NCBI GenBank assembly: GCA_002702705.1
Contig: PABH01000007.1
Location: 84,957-148,956 of the forward strand
Direction: 5' to 3'
From: Anaerolineaceae bacterium
GTDB taxonomy: Bacteria; Chloroflexota; Anaerolineae; Anaerolineales; Anaerolineaceae
DNA length: 64,000 nucleotides
This document shows, piece after piece, positions 37,345-45,870 of this stretch (positions are counted from its first letter, which is position 1; every line of letters begins with the position of its first letter). Below the pieces are notes generated by a model. That model did no database searches and was not told the origin of the DNA. It saw nothing but the letters and a program-made list of their open reading frames with translations. The translations under genes were made by a program, and so were the position numbers.

Positions 37345-37455
37345 GAGAGGGTCTCCTTAAAGTAAGATAGGGAAACTGTATAGATACCATATTATTATAC
37401 GGTAAAACAGAAAGTTAGAGGAATAGCTATATTAATCACGCTTTGTCCCCTTACC

Positions 37456-37483
37456 CATATATTTTGTGCAGGAAATGTGCCAA
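37456..37483 (-). promoter_or_regulatory. Weak candidate promoter for cpaB
   Basis: On the minus strand TTGGCA is 16 bases from TATATG. The 324-base gap between the pilin and cpaB otherwise holds only the pilin terminator at 37612-37644 and AT-rich sequence. A TATAAT within an imperfect 20-base repeat near 37388-37407 is an alternative -10. Confidence 0.3.
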
Positions 37484-37611
37484 AATTTGAAAATTGTATT
37501 TTTGGGATTTATTTTTCATGAATGAAACTATTATACAATCTTTTATAAGAATAGATAGTAAAATTTGCTTTGATTTGTCAACATTTAAATTATATTTATA
37601 AAACCCAAAAC

Positions 37612-37644
37612 AAAAGGTCTCGCTAATCAAAAACGAGACCTTTT
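37612..37644 (-). terminator. Terminator after flp
   Basis: AAAAGGTCTCG and CGAGACCTTTT form a perfect 11-base stem with an 11-base loop; the hairpin starts 25 bases after the pilin stop and ends in T-rich sequence on the minus strand. It would let the pilin be made in much larger amounts than the assembly genes downstream. Confidence 0.85.
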
Positions 37645-37668
37645 CTATTCAGTGATTTCTCGATGATC

Positions 37669-37815
37669 TTAGATACTATTTACAATATTGCTGAAGATAT
37701 CGCCAATTGCCGGTCCGAGCAACGCGAGAATAACGATCACAACAACAGCTACTAAAACAAGAATTAATGCGTACTCAACAAGACCTTGACCTTTTTCTTT
37801 CGGTGCGAATAACAT
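37669..37815 (-). CDS. flp: Flp-type pilin subunit
   Basis: 48 residues. The prepilin signal MLFAPKEKG is followed by QGLVEYALILVLVAVVV; cleavage after Gly9 would give a mature pilin of 39 residues with Glu5 and Tyr6, the Flp signature. The hydrophobic stretch runs to about residue 33 and the C-terminus is short, as in other Flp pilins. The start follows AAAGGAGGTAATCAA, a very strong site. It has its own promoter and terminator, upstream of the Tad assembly genes. No prepilin peptidase (TadV) or TadE/F is in the window. Confidence 0.9.
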   Translation of the reverse strand: MLFAPKEKGQGLVEYALILVLVAVVVIVILALLGPAIGDIFSNIVNSI

Positions 37816-37866
37816 TTGATTACCTCCTTTATAGAATGGTTGTCAATTAATTGGGTGACATTAATT

Positions 37867-37894
37867 ATTATATCCATAATCAAAACGTTTACAA
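37867..37894 (-). promoter_or_regulatory. Promoter of flp
   Basis: On the minus strand TTGTAA and a perfect TATAAT are 16 bases apart, 52 bases before the pilin start. The rest of the 269-base gap between the pilin and the divergent gene at 38085 holds a TATAAT at 38025-38030 that may serve the plus-strand gene. Confidence 0.5.
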
Positions 37895-38084
37895 GATATT
37901 TTGGGTGTGTTTACATTACAGGGACCTTACAGCAGTAATATCTAACCTTTCAATAATGTTTGGTATGAATCCTGCTAGGTATTTGATACCAATTTTTTTA
38001 TATCGTAAGTAGCTTATATTAAGCTATAATATTTATTAATTAACACAGTGATTGTATTAAATGTAATCTACCGTAGGAGGAAAA

Positions 38085-38630
38085 ATGTCTGATTTGTTTG
38101 ACCGAATTACAGAAAATCAGGGAGCTATTAAGAAATTAATCAGTAAAATTCCTGGTTTTGATGGATATATTGAACGGCAAAATCGCCGTGCTTCAGATAA
38201 ATTGATTCGTGAAGCAATTGCCGACCGTTTTGAAGTGTTGTGGGCTCGGATTTCAGGTGTTCAAACCGAATTGGTTAGTGCGGCTGGTTTGGAATATATT
38301 GATGATTTAGAAAGAGCTGCAGTTAAAATTCGACAATTTATTGATCGTATCCGACATGCCTCTTACGGATATGCTCCATTTTTTGATGCAATCAAAGTTC
38401 GAGAAGAGGAATTAAACAGACTCTACGAGTATGATTTAGCATTATTAAATGCAGGTGGTGAAATTGATAGCGCAATAGATAATATTGAAAGATCATTGGG
38501 GACGGATGGTTTACCAGCTGCTATTCGCCATTTAACTGTATTAGCACAAAATGTCGTTGATGCCTTCAATAAACGCTCAGAAGTAATTATGGGTGGCGTA
38601 GACGACGTAGACAATGAAGTTTCTCAATAA
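38085..38630 (+). CDS. Conserved hypothetical helical protein beside SPFH gene
   Basis: 181 residues, no signal peptide or membrane segment. Nearly all helical by composition, with heptad-like stretches near 60-90 (LEYIDDLERAAVKIRQFI) and 100-150 (REEELNRLYEYDLALLNAGG). Not recognised. TAGGAGGAAAA precedes the ATG. It is 35 bases upstream of the SPFH-domain gene on the same strand and is probably co-transcribed, so it may be a partner or adaptor of the SPFH protein. Confidence 0.6.
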   Translation: MSDLFDRITENQGAIKKLISKIPGFDGYIERQNRRASDKLIREAIADRFEVLWARISGVQTELVSAAGLEYIDDLERAAVKIRQFIDRIRHASYGYAPFFDAIKVREEELNRLYEYDLALLNAGGEIDSAIDNIERSLGTDGLPAAIRHLTVLAQNVVDAFNKRSEVIMGGVDDVDNEVSQ

Positions 38631-38665
38631 GTATTGGGTAAATGATTATTTAGTTGGAGATTAAC

Positions 38666-39715
38666 ATGGCAAGAATATTTGATGTAGTCGAATATGCAAG
38701 TGAAATGAAAGATGAAATTGTTCATCGTTTCCCAGAAACAGGTGTGGCTGATTTACGTATTGGTTCTCAAGTTATCGTTCGAGAATCCCAAAAAGTTGTC
38801 TTTTTCCGCGATGGGAAAGCTTTGGACGAATTTGGACCAGGCCGTCACACGATCGTGACTGCGAATATTCCACTTTTAGTTGATTTGGTAGGAAAAGCAT
38901 TTAATGACCGTACACCATTTACTGCTGAAGTCTACTATGTCTCTATGAGAGAATTTGCAGATCAAAAATGGGGTACGCCACAACCGATTTTGGTTCGGAA
39001 TCCAGGAATGGGGTTAGGTGTTGCATTATTACAGGGTTTTGGTAGTTACAGCTTTCAAGTTAAAGATGCACAACAATTTGTGACCCAAATTGTCGGAGCC
39101 AATGGCATCTACCGGATGAATGAAATTGAGGCTCGCCTCCGGTCAATGTTGCTTTCAAAACTCCAAGATATTCTTGGAGAAACTGGTGCTACCCGAAGTG
39201 TGGCTGATATTATCGGATTGACCGAAGAGATTGGTGCAGCTGTTCGTGCAAAAGTACAGGACGATTTTGCAGCGATCGGTCTGTTGTTAAAATCATTTTA
39301 TATATCAAATATTAAACCATCAGAAAAATCCGCCGAAGAATTGCGAGCGATGGGCATGCTTGATATGCAGACTTATACCCAGTTACAAGCTGCAGACGCA
39401 CTTCGTGAGGCTGCCAGGAATGAAGGTGGTGGAGCGGGCTTGACTGCTGGTATTGGTGCTGGTGTAGGTTTAGGAAATGTGATTACTCAATCTTTGAGTG
39501 GTATGTCTGGCACAAGTAATTCGGCTGCTTCTCAAACCCAGGCAGCATCCAATGGAATGTCTGACGTGATGACACCTGGTGAGGCTGCAAATGTACTAAG
39601 GGTTTCAGAAGAGGATGTCATAGCAGCTATTCAGGCAGGTGATCTAAAAGCGAGGAAAATAGGGAGTGCTTATAGAATTAGCAAATCAGCCTTGGAAGAT
39701 TTCCTAAAAGGATAA
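38666..39715 (+). CDS. SPFH/Band 7-like protein with C-terminal excisionase-type helix-turn-helix
   Basis: 349 residues from the ATG preceded by TTGGAGA. The first 240 residues form an SPFH domain of the YdjI type: GSQVIVRESQKVVFFRDGKA, FGPGRHTIVTANIPLL, WGTPQPILVRNPGMGLG, GEYSFQ-like SYSFQVKDAQQFV. A helical coiled-coil-like stretch (LREAARNEGG) and a Gly-rich, then Ser/Gln-rich, linker follow. The last 50 residues (from about 300) read MTPGEAANVLRVSEEDVIAA with AYRISKSALEDFLKG, an excisionase/MerR-like helix-turn-helix. SPFH proteins scaffold membrane microdomains; this one lacks a transmembrane helix. The DNA-binding function is inferred. Confidence 0.78.
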   Translation: MARIFDVVEYASEMKDEIVHRFPETGVADLRIGSQVIVRESQKVVFFRDGKALDEFGPGRHTIVTANIPLLVDLVGKAFNDRTPFTAEVYYVSMREFADQKWGTPQPILVRNPGMGLGVALLQGFGSYSFQVKDAQQFVTQIVGANGIYRMNEIEARLRSMLLSKLQDILGETGATRSVADIIGLTEEIGAAVRAKVQDDFAAIGLLLKSFYISNIKPSEKSAEELRAMGMLDMQTYTQLQAADALREAARNEGGGAGLTAGIGAGVGLGNVITQSLSGMSGTSNSAASQTQAASNGMSDVMTPGEAANVLRVSEEDVIAAIQAGDLKARKIGSAYRISKSALEDFLKG

Positions 39716-39733
39716 TCAAACAATAATTCTTAT

Positions 39734-39766
39734 AACCGGGAGTATCATATCTCCCGGTTTTCCTTT
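39734..39766 (+). terminator. Terminator of the SPFH gene
   Basis: AACCGGGAG and CTCCCGGTT form a perfect 9-base stem with an 8-base loop, 19 bases after the stop, and lead into a T-rich tail. Confidence 0.75.
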
Positions 39767-39806
39767 ATTGATGTGTATACGAAAAAGAATTTTCCATCAA
39801 CCTGCA

Positions 39807-39815
39807 TGCTATAAT
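39807..39815 (+). promoter_or_regulatory. Candidate promoter of sucCD
   Basis: TGCTATAAT is an extended -10 element, 41 bases before the sucC ATG. No good -35 box stands at the usual distance. Confidence 0.45.
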
Positions 39816-39856
39816 CGACATGAAAATTTGGATAAAAAGGATAGGGGTTTACAAGA

Positions 39857-40996
39857 ATGAAACTACACGAGTATCAGTCAAAAAAAATATTTGAGGTAAA
39901 TGGCGTGCCTATCCCTCGTGGACGAGTTGCCAATTCTGCGTCTGAAGTAAAACAAATAGCAGAAGAGCTTGGAGGCCGCGTCGTTGTAAAATCTCAAGTT
40001 CTTGTTGGCGGACGTGGTAAAGCTGGCGGAATTCGATTAGCAAAAACACCATCTGAAGCAAAGGACTTAGCAACCATTATTTTAGGGATGGAAATTAAGG
40101 GTTTACCTGTTCGAAAATTATTAGTAGATGAGGCAGTTGGTATCAAACATGAAATTTATTTGGCAGTTGTTGATGATCGAGCCAGTCGTTCCCCTGTGAT
40201 CATCGCCTCAGAAGCAGGTGGAATTGATATTGAAGAAGTTGCCCAAGAAACGCCAGAAAAAATCATAAAGATCATGATTGATCCATTAATGGGTTTGCAA
40301 GATTTTCAAGCCAGAGATATTGCTTTGGGAATCGATTTACCTCGCCCTTTATGGAAAAATTTTGTTCAAATTTTACATGGTTTATATAATGCATATAAAG
40401 CAACGGATGCTTCTTTAGCAGAAATCAATCCGTTGGTTATCACCGAGAATGATAAATTACTTGCTTTGGATGCAAAAATGGTAATAGATGATAATGCTCT
40501 TTTTCGGCATCCTGAATTAATTGAGTTCCGTGATCTTGATGTGGAAGATCCTGCTGAGACAGAAGCAAGAAAATATGGTCTCTCATTTATCAAATTAGAT
40601 GGAGAGATTGGCTGTATGGTAAATGGGGCTGGACTAGCAATGGCCACCATGGATATTATTAAACAACATGGCGGAAATCCAGCAAATTTTCTTGATATCG
40701 GTGGAGGAGCAGGTTCCTCCAAAGTATCTGCTGCTTTAAGAATTATTTTATCTGATCCTAAAGTGAAAGTAATTTTGATCAATATTTTCGGTGGTATCAC
40801 CCGTTGTGACGAGGTTGCAAAAGGTATATTGGCCGCATTTGAGGAAGTAAAAGTAAAGGTACCTGTTGTGATCCGCTTAGTAGGTACGAATGCTGAAGAA
40901 GGAAGAGCATTGCTTGCTGGTGCAGATATGGAAACTGCTGATTCATTAGTTGAAGCCGCGCAAAAAGCAGTTTCAATGGCTGGGGAAGGTGTTTAA
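39857..40996 (+). CDS. sucC: Succinyl-CoA synthetase, beta subunit
   Basis: 379 residues. ATP-grasp N-terminal domain [35 protein letters not shown], the beta-Glu signature and the C-terminal CoA-ligase domain with [17 protein letters not shown] and [14 protein letters not shown]. It binds the nucleotide and makes ATP (or GTP) and succinate from succinyl-CoA in the TCA cycle or, in anaerobes, in propionate-type routes. The stop overlaps the sucD start by one base. The specific nucleotide cannot be told. Confidence 0.95.
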   Translation: MKLHEYQSKKIFEVNGVPIPRGRVANSASEVKQIAEELGGRVVVKSQVLVGGRGKAGGIRLAKTPSEAKDLATIILGMEIKGLPVRKLLVDEAVGIKHEIYLAVVDDRASRSPVIIASEAGGIDIEEVAQETPEKIIKIMIDPLMGLQDFQARDIALGIDLPRPLWKNFVQILHGLYNAYKATDASLAEINPLVITENDKLLALDAKMVIDDNALFRHPELIEFRDLDVEDPAETEARKYGLSFIKLDGEIGCMVNGAGLAMATMDIIKQHGGNPANFLDIGGGAGSSKVSAALRIILSDPKVKVILINIFGGITRCDEVAKGILAAFEEVKVKVPVVIRLVGTNAEEGRALLAGADMETADSLVEAAQKAVSMAGEGV

Positions 40997-41862
40997 TGAG
41001 TATTTTAGTAAATAAAAGTAGCCGGATTTTGGTTCAGGGTATAACCGGAAACGAAGGCATTTTTCACGCCAGCCAGATGTTTGATTATGGAACCAATATT
41101 GTGGCAGGGGTGACACCTGGTAAGGGTGGAGAATGGGTTCTGAATGGTAAAGTGCCTGTATTTGATTCGGTCAAGGTGGCTGCTGAAGCGACTGGTGCAG
41201 ATGTCAGTGTAATTTTTGTACCAGCAAGATTTGCTTCTGATGCAATGATTGAGGCTGCAGACGCCAATATTCCTTTGGTAATTTGTATAACTGAAGGCGT
41301 CCCTGTTCATGATATGATGCGTGTAAGAGAATATTTGGATCAAAAAAATATTAAGTTGGTTGGGCCGAATTGCCCAGGTTTATTAACACCTGGTGAAGCA
41401 AAGGTAGGTATTATTCCTGGTAATATCACAAAACCAGGAAATATAGGGGTTGTTTCACGCTCTGGGACACTTACATATGAAGTGTTATATGCAATGAAAA
41501 ATCAAGGTCTTGGTGCCAGCACTTGTATAGGTATTGGTGGAGATCCTGTTCATGGAATTAATTTTCTTCAAACACTGGAATTATTTGAAGCAGATCCACA
41601 AACAGATCAGATTGTAATGATCGGAGAAATTGGTGGCACCGATGAACAAAAAGCAGCCGATTACATTTCGCGATATATGACGAAACCGGTTGTATCATTT
41701 ATTGCAGGCCAAACCGCCCCCCCTGGAAAACGTATGGGGCATGCTGGCGCAATTATTGAAAGTGGAACTGGTACAGCGGAAGAAAAAATTGAAGCGCTTC
41801 GCTCTGCTGGAGTGCAAATAGCAAAACATCCAGAAGAAATTGCTCAGATATTAAATCGATAA
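40996..41862 (+). CDS. sucD: Succinyl-CoA synthetase, alpha subunit
   Basis: 288 residues. CoA-binding Rossmann domain with [35 protein letters not shown] and the phosphohistidine motif GHAGAII near residue 250, with [10 protein letters not shown]. Forms the alpha2beta2 or alpha-beta complex with SucC. The one-base overlap with sucC couples translation, and a strong terminator follows. Confidence 0.95.
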   Translation: MSILVNKSSRILVQGITGNEGIFHASQMFDYGTNIVAGVTPGKGGEWVLNGKVPVFDSVKVAAEATGADVSVIFVPARFASDAMIEAADANIPLVICITEGVPVHDMMRVREYLDQKNIKLVGPNCPGLLTPGEAKVGIIPGNITKPGNIGVVSRSGTLTYEVLYAMKNQGLGASTCIGIGGDPVHGINFLQTLELFEADPQTDQIVMIGEIGGTDEQKAADYISRYMTKPVVSFIAGQTAPPGKRMGHAGAIIESGTGTAEEKIEALRSAGVQIAKHPEEIAQILNR

Positions 41863-41870
41863 AAAAAGAA

Positions 41871-41897
41871 AAAAAGCACCAGCTGGTGCTTTTTTTT
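41871..41897. terminator. Bidirectional terminator between sucD and acpP
   Basis: The perfect palindrome AGCACCAGCTGGTGCT is flanked by A- and T-runs, between convergent sucD and acpP. Confidence 0.9.
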
Positions 41898-41913
41898 ATT
41901 GAATAATCAAATT

Positions 41914-42153
41914 TTATGAATTGAGGTTTGCTTCAATATAATTTACTGCATCACCAACTGTTTTAATTTGACGAGCTGAATCATCCGGTATCTCTAAGTC
42001 AAATTTTTCGCTAAAACCATCGATCAGGAAAAACTGATCCATTGAGTCTGCTTTTAAGTCATCAATAAAACGGGTTTCCATTTTCACTTCCGACTCATCT
42101 ACTTTTAATACATCGATGATAATTTCTTTAACTTTTTCATAAACTTCGCTCAT
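41914..42153 (-). CDS. acpP: Acyl carrier protein
   Basis: 79 residues, with the phosphopantetheine Ser37 in [17 protein letters not shown]. The helix-rich, acidic pattern and length match AcpP; however Phe-Phe after the Ser motif (DSMDQFF) is unlike the usual DSLDTVEL. It carries fatty-acyl intermediates. It stands alone without fab genes, so it may serve lipid synthesis or another carrier pathway. GGAGGATCC precedes the start and a TTGACA-16-TACAAT promoter is just upstream. Confidence 0.9.
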   Translation of the reverse strand: MSEVYEKVKEIIIDVLKVDESEVKMETRFIDDLKADSMDQFFLIDGFSEKFDLEIPDDSARQIKTVGDAVNYIEANLNS

Positions 42154-42196
42154 TTAGGATCCTCCTGCAAAAGATTCGAGCCATTGAATAATAAAA

Positions 42197-42224
42197 ATTG
42201 TATCCATCCTTGTGAATCTGTCAA
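42197..42224 (-). promoter_or_regulatory. Promoter of acpP
   Basis: On the minus strand a perfect TTGACA is 16 bases from TACAAT, 44 bases before the acpP start. Confidence 0.65.
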
Positions 42225-42274
42225 GTTCAAAACAAATTATTAAAAATTCACCATTTACATTATCTGTGACAAGG

Positions 42275-42303
42275 TATACCACAGAATATTCGGCTCTGGT
42301 ATA
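42275..42303. promoter_or_regulatory. Inverted repeat upstream of fni
   Basis: TATACCACAG and CTCTGGTATA are inverted with one mismatch and a 9-base spacer. The right arm ends in TATACT, a likely -10 box of the fni gene 31 bases further on, so it may be an operator. Confidence 0.35.
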
Positions 42304-42333
42304 CTAACTGAAACCCCAAAAATGGAAAAAGTT

Positions 42334-43365
42334 ATGTCAGATTCTTCAATTCGCAGCAGAAAAGACGACCATATTCGAATAAACCTCGAAGAGAATGTAG
42401 AGTCAGGTATTCAAACAGGTTTATCTCAATATCATTTTATCCATAATGCATTACCAGAATTGGATTTACAAGCCATTGATATTTCGCAAACATTTTTTGG
42501 AAAAAAAATTAATACACCTATCTTAATTTCTTCCATGACAGGTGGAACAAACCAGGCGAAACTGATTAATGAGCGCTTGGCCAAAACAGCGCAACAATTT
42601 GGGCTGATGATGGGCGTGGGTTCTCAACGCGCGGCAATTGAAAACGAGGAATTATCCAACTCATTTGCTATTCGGCAGTATGCACCTGATATTTTGCTCT
42701 TAGCAAACTTGGGTGCAGTTCAACTAAACTACGGATACGGTATTGATCAAGTCCGAAAGGCTGTAGATATGATTAATGCTGATGCATTGATATTGCATCT
42801 TAATCCATTACAAGAGGCAATCCAACCAAATGGTGACACTAATTTTTCCGGATTGTTAAATAAAATAGAAAAAATTTGTAACTTATTGGAGATACCTGTC
42901 ATTGTAAAAGAAGTTGGATGGGGGATATCGGTTGAAACTGCACGATCATTAATTGATGTAGGGGTTCAGGCTATTGATATTGCAGGGGCTGGTGGAACAT
43001 CATGGTCACAAGTTGAACGATTTCGGTTGGATAATCCATTAGATATATTGGTGGCAGAATCGTTTAAGAACTGGGGGATTCCAACAGTAGATTCATTGCT
43101 TTCTATCCGATCTGCTTTTCCTGATTTTCCTATTATCGCATCGGGTGGTTTAAAGACAGGAATGGATTTGGCAAAAACATTAGCATTAGGAGCTAATGCA
43201 GCTGGATTGGCAGGGGTATTTTTGAAGGCCGCAATTGATTCAGAACAAACAATTCAAGACTTGGTAACAGCTTATTTAAGGATATTAAAAATTTCAATGT
43301 TTGTTACTGGATCAAAGAATTTGGAAACTTTCCGAAAAGAAAAAATTCAATTATTTAGAGGATAA
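42334..43365 (+). CDS. fni: Isopentenyl-diphosphate delta-isomerase, type 2
   Basis: 343 residues from the ATG after GGAAAAAGTT; another in-frame ATG is 12 bases upstream without a site. It is the FMN-dependent form: RSRKDDHIRINLEENV at the N-terminus, ISSMTGGTNQAKLINE, VGSQRAA, LNPLQEAIQPNGDTNF, IVKEVGWGIS and IDIAGAGGTSW. It interconverts IPP and DMAPP. The polyprenyl synthase gene begins 1 base after its stop, so the two form one isoprenoid unit. Confidence 0.95.
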   Translation: MSDSSIRSRKDDHIRINLEENVESGIQTGLSQYHFIHNALPELDLQAIDISQTFFGKKINTPILISSMTGGTNQAKLINERLAKTAQQFGLMMGVGSQRAAIENEELSNSFAIRQYAPDILLLANLGAVQLNYGYGIDQVRKAVDMINADALILHLNPLQEAIQPNGDTNFSGLLNKIEKICNLLEIPVIVKEVGWGISVETARSLIDVGVQAIDIAGAGGTSWSQVERFRLDNPLDILVAESFKNWGIPTVDSLLSIRSAFPDFPIIASGGLKTGMDLAKTLALGANAAGLAGVFLKAAIDSEQTIQDLVTAYLRILKISMFVTGSKNLETFRKEKIQLFRG

Positions 43366-43366
43366 A

Positions 43367-44389
43367 ATGGGGTTTACAGACTTAACTAAACAAATGCTCC
43401 CGGCAGTAGAAAATACACTTAAGGATTCGGTAAATCAGCAAATTCCAGAACGATATGAAGGTGTTCACGAAATGATGGTTTATCACCTGGGTTGGGAAAA
43501 TAATGGCAACGAATCAACTGTACAAGGAAAAAGAATCCGCCCCTTAATGGTTTTATTATCTACGGCATTATTTCAACCAGATTGGAAGGTTGCGCTTCCA
43601 GCCGCAGCAGCAGTTGAATTATTACATAATTTTTCATTAATTCATGATGATATTGAAGATCATTCAGAACTGCGACGAGGTAGAAAAACGTTATGGCGAA
43701 TTTGGGGTGTGCCACAAGCCATTAACACCGGAGATGCCATGTTTACCTTATCACAGGTAAGTTTATTAAACCTTGCAAATTTTGTATCTGCCCAAATTAC
43801 GTTAGAGAGTATGCAATTATTTAATAAAACTTGTATTGAACTGACTGGTGGTCAATATCTGGATATGAGTTTTGAAACGCAGGATACCATATCTACAGAA
43901 TCTTATTTTCATATGATTTCCGGAAAGACAGCAGCTTTATTATCCGCTTCTGCGGAATTAGGTGCAATTATTTCAGATACAAAACCAAACAATCGCTCTG
44001 CTCTCCGAAATTTTGGAAGTAGCTTAGGCTTAGCTTTTCAAATTTGGGATGATTGGTTAGGAATATGGGGCGATGAATCACAAACAGGAAAATCTGCTTC
44101 TTCTGATCTGCTGAATGGCAAGAAGACCTTACCAGTTTTATTTGCTCTTTCTCAAAAGAAAGATTTTTTTCGATTAGTGAATCAAAAAGGATTTATATTA
44201 GAAGAATCCCAAATTCCTCAAATGATGGATTGTTTACAAAATGATGGGGCTAAGGTATACACCGAACAGCTTGCACGTGAATATACTTCGATAGCGATAC
44301 AATCCATAGAATCATTATCTGATGTGGATACTGATGTTAAAACCTCATATTTAGAGATGACAAACCAATTACTAAAGAGAAAAAATTAA
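43367..44389 (+). CDS. Polyprenyl diphosphate synthase (trans-isoprenyl chain)
   Basis: 340 residues. First aspartate-rich motif IHDDIEDHSELRRGR, with GKRIRPLMVLLS before it; second motif WDDWLGIWGDE. The first motif DDxxD type with Phe/Leu before it points to a medium-chain (C15-C20 or longer) product that cannot be specified. It uses IPP and DMAPP made by Fni. The start follows AGAGGATAAA. Product supplies quinone side chains, carotenoids or cell-wall lipid carriers. Confidence 0.9.
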   Translation: MGFTDLTKQMLPAVENTLKDSVNQQIPERYEGVHEMMVYHLGWENNGNESTVQGKRIRPLMVLLSTALFQPDWKVALPAAAAVELLHNFSLIHDDIEDHSELRRGRKTLWRIWGVPQAINTGDAMFTLSQVSLLNLANFVSAQITLESMQLFNKTCIELTGGQYLDMSFETQDTISTESYFHMISGKTAALLSASAELGAIISDTKPNNRSALRNFGSSLGLAFQIWDDWLGIWGDESQTGKSASSDLLNGKKTLPVLFALSQKKDFFRLVNQKGFILEESQIPQMMDCLQNDGAKVYTEQLAREYTSIAIQSIESLSDVDTDVKTSYLEMTNQLLKRKN

Positions 44390-44403
44390 TTTTTTGTCAT
44401 TTA

Positions 44404-45162
44404 TTAAGAGGAAATGTTTTCCGGATAGCTATCGACATTTGTTGCGGTTTTGTCTACCTTAATATTTCGTATGGAAATAATTAATAGTATAAAAGCAACG
44501 AATTGGGGGATGCGAACAGTTCCAATCATCGCTGATGGCGATCCTCGGAACGCTTCCAAAAACACTGTAATCAGACTTATGATTGTAAGACCAAGAAAGA
44601 AAATTGTACCCTGAGGGTAATCCTTTTTAATTTCTTGGATAATAAAAACGCCACCCAGTAAAAACAAAACAAGATAATAGAGTTGTAATGGATGTCTATC
44701 AGTTCCCCATAAATAAATACTCCAAGGTAATTTTCCCGGTAAGCCGTATAGAGAACCACTTGCAAAAAAAGATAAAGCAACAAATGCCAAAAACATTAAC
44801 AAACCAGGTGTGATTGCATCCAAGGTATCTTTCATAGAGATTTTTTTTCGTTGAGTAAGGATAAGAAAAACCAGGATTGTGATTAATATTCCACTCATAA
44901 AATCAAAAAGAGCTAAATTTGGTGAAATAATTGCAATCGGATTGTCTAAAAATGCTCTTGGTGTTTGGATGATAAAAGCAATTCTGGCACCAACAAGTCC
45001 AAGTAATAAACTGTAAAAAAAATTATTAGACAATACTTCAGAATTTATCATAAACTTTTCAGCAAAACGATCATTTACCATGAACCAAACCCATAACCCA
45101 ACCAGGATTATAAGACCTGGTGCTTGTATTGCCAAAGGACCGACATTTAAAATTGGGAACAT
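44404..45162 (-). CDS. Lgt-like membrane protein, probably catalytically degenerate
   Basis: 252 residues with about seven transmembrane helices, in the prolipoprotein diacylglyceryl transferase fold. LGLVGARIAFII and RHPLQLYYLVLF (156-163, the RHPSQLYE position) support this. But the Lgt signature (GRxGNFxNxExxG in Escherichia coli) is replaced by FVALSFFASGSLYG at 127-140: by my alignment the Arg, Asn and Glu positions are Ala, Phe and Ser, and only the final Gly is kept. Therefore it is unlikely to be the main diacylglyceryl transferase, although lipoproteins are present. It is 2 bases after the TlpA-type gene. Confidence 0.72.
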   Translation of the reverse strand: MFPILNVGPLAIQAPGLIILVGLWVWFMVNDRFAEKFMINSEVLSNNFFYSLLLGLVGARIAFIIQTPRAFLDNPIAIISPNLALFDFMSGILITILVFLILTQRKKISMKDTLDAITPGLLMFLAFVALSFFASGSLYGLPGKLPWSIYLWGTDRHPLQLYYLVLFLLGGVFIIQEIKKDYPQGTIFFLGLTIISLITVFLEAFRGSPSAMIGTVRIPQFVAFILLIISIRNIKVDKTATNVDSYPENISS

Positions 45163-45164
45163 AA

Positions 45165-45788
45165 CTACCTGCCTAATAGGGAAGAAATTCGAGATTCCAA
45201 TAGCGCCTCTGCCATTGGACCCCCAATAACTACCTCATTAATGATCCCATCTTGGGTTATAAAAAAGGAGGATGGTAAAGCTTGAACCTGATATTTTTGT
45301 GAAACGAATCCTTCTGTATCCAATAAAATGGGGAAAGTAAGATTTTGGTTTTCAACAAAATTCGTAACATTGTTAATATTGTCCGAATTGGTGGCGTTTA
45401 CAGCTAAGACTACAAAACCATCGTCGCGATACTTATCATACATGTTTTGAATGGCGGGCATTTCTGTTTTGCACGGAGTGCACCAACTTGCCCAGATATT
45501 AATCAAAACGACTTGACCTCTAAAATCAGAAAGGTTAACAATTTCTCCTTCCAGTGAGGATAAACTTATTTCAGGAGCCAAAAAACCTTGTTGAGGAACG
45601 GCATAAATGGATTGATCACCGGGAGAAGGAAAAACAAAAAGAGTTAAACCAATCCAAATAATTGCAAATGTAATAATCGAACTTGAAATTAGGGTAGGAC
45701 GTTGTTTGAAATGATTCATAAGTCTATTATTTATTTGTATGCTTGAGATGTCAACGGTTTTAGCCTGTACAGATAAAAGGGATGTCAT
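45165..45788 (-). CDS. TlpA/ResA-like membrane-anchored thioredoxin
   Basis: 207 residues with one N-terminal transmembrane helix (about 33-53), then a redoxin domain with LNIWASWCTPCK-type active site (Cys103 and Cys106) and the cis-Pro region QALPSSFFI. Such proteins reduce disulfides outside the membrane, for example in cytochrome c maturation. ATG at 45788 gives 23 residues before a second ATG at 45719, and neither has a clear ribosome binding site. The gene is linked to the Lgt-like gene by only 2 bases, suggesting joint work, perhaps on exported Cys proteins. Confidence 0.85.
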   Translation of the reverse strand: MTSLLSVQAKTVDISSIQINNRLMNHFKQRPTLISSSIITFAIIWIGLTLFVFPSPGDQSIYAVPQQGFLAPEISLSSLEGEIVNLSDFRGQVVLINIWASWCTPCKTEMPAIQNMYDKYRDDGFVVLAVNATNSDNINNVTNFVENQNLTFPILLDTEGFVSQKYQVQALPSSFFITQDGIINEVVIGGPMAEALLESRISSLLGR

Positions 45789-45870
45789 TCAAAACATGGT
45801 ATCAAAGGTTATAATATGTTTAATTATGAAATAAACGTAAATTTAATTGAATCATACGGAAGGAAGAATA

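Noticed and set aside
39560..39715. Mobile element suggested by an excisionase-like sequence
   Set aside because: The helix-turn-helix is the in-frame C-terminus of an SPFH protein; no integrase or attachment repeats are visible.
40366..40800. 144-codon open frame antisense to sucC
   Set aside because: Fully within sucC, with sequence explained by the codon pattern of the conserved gene.
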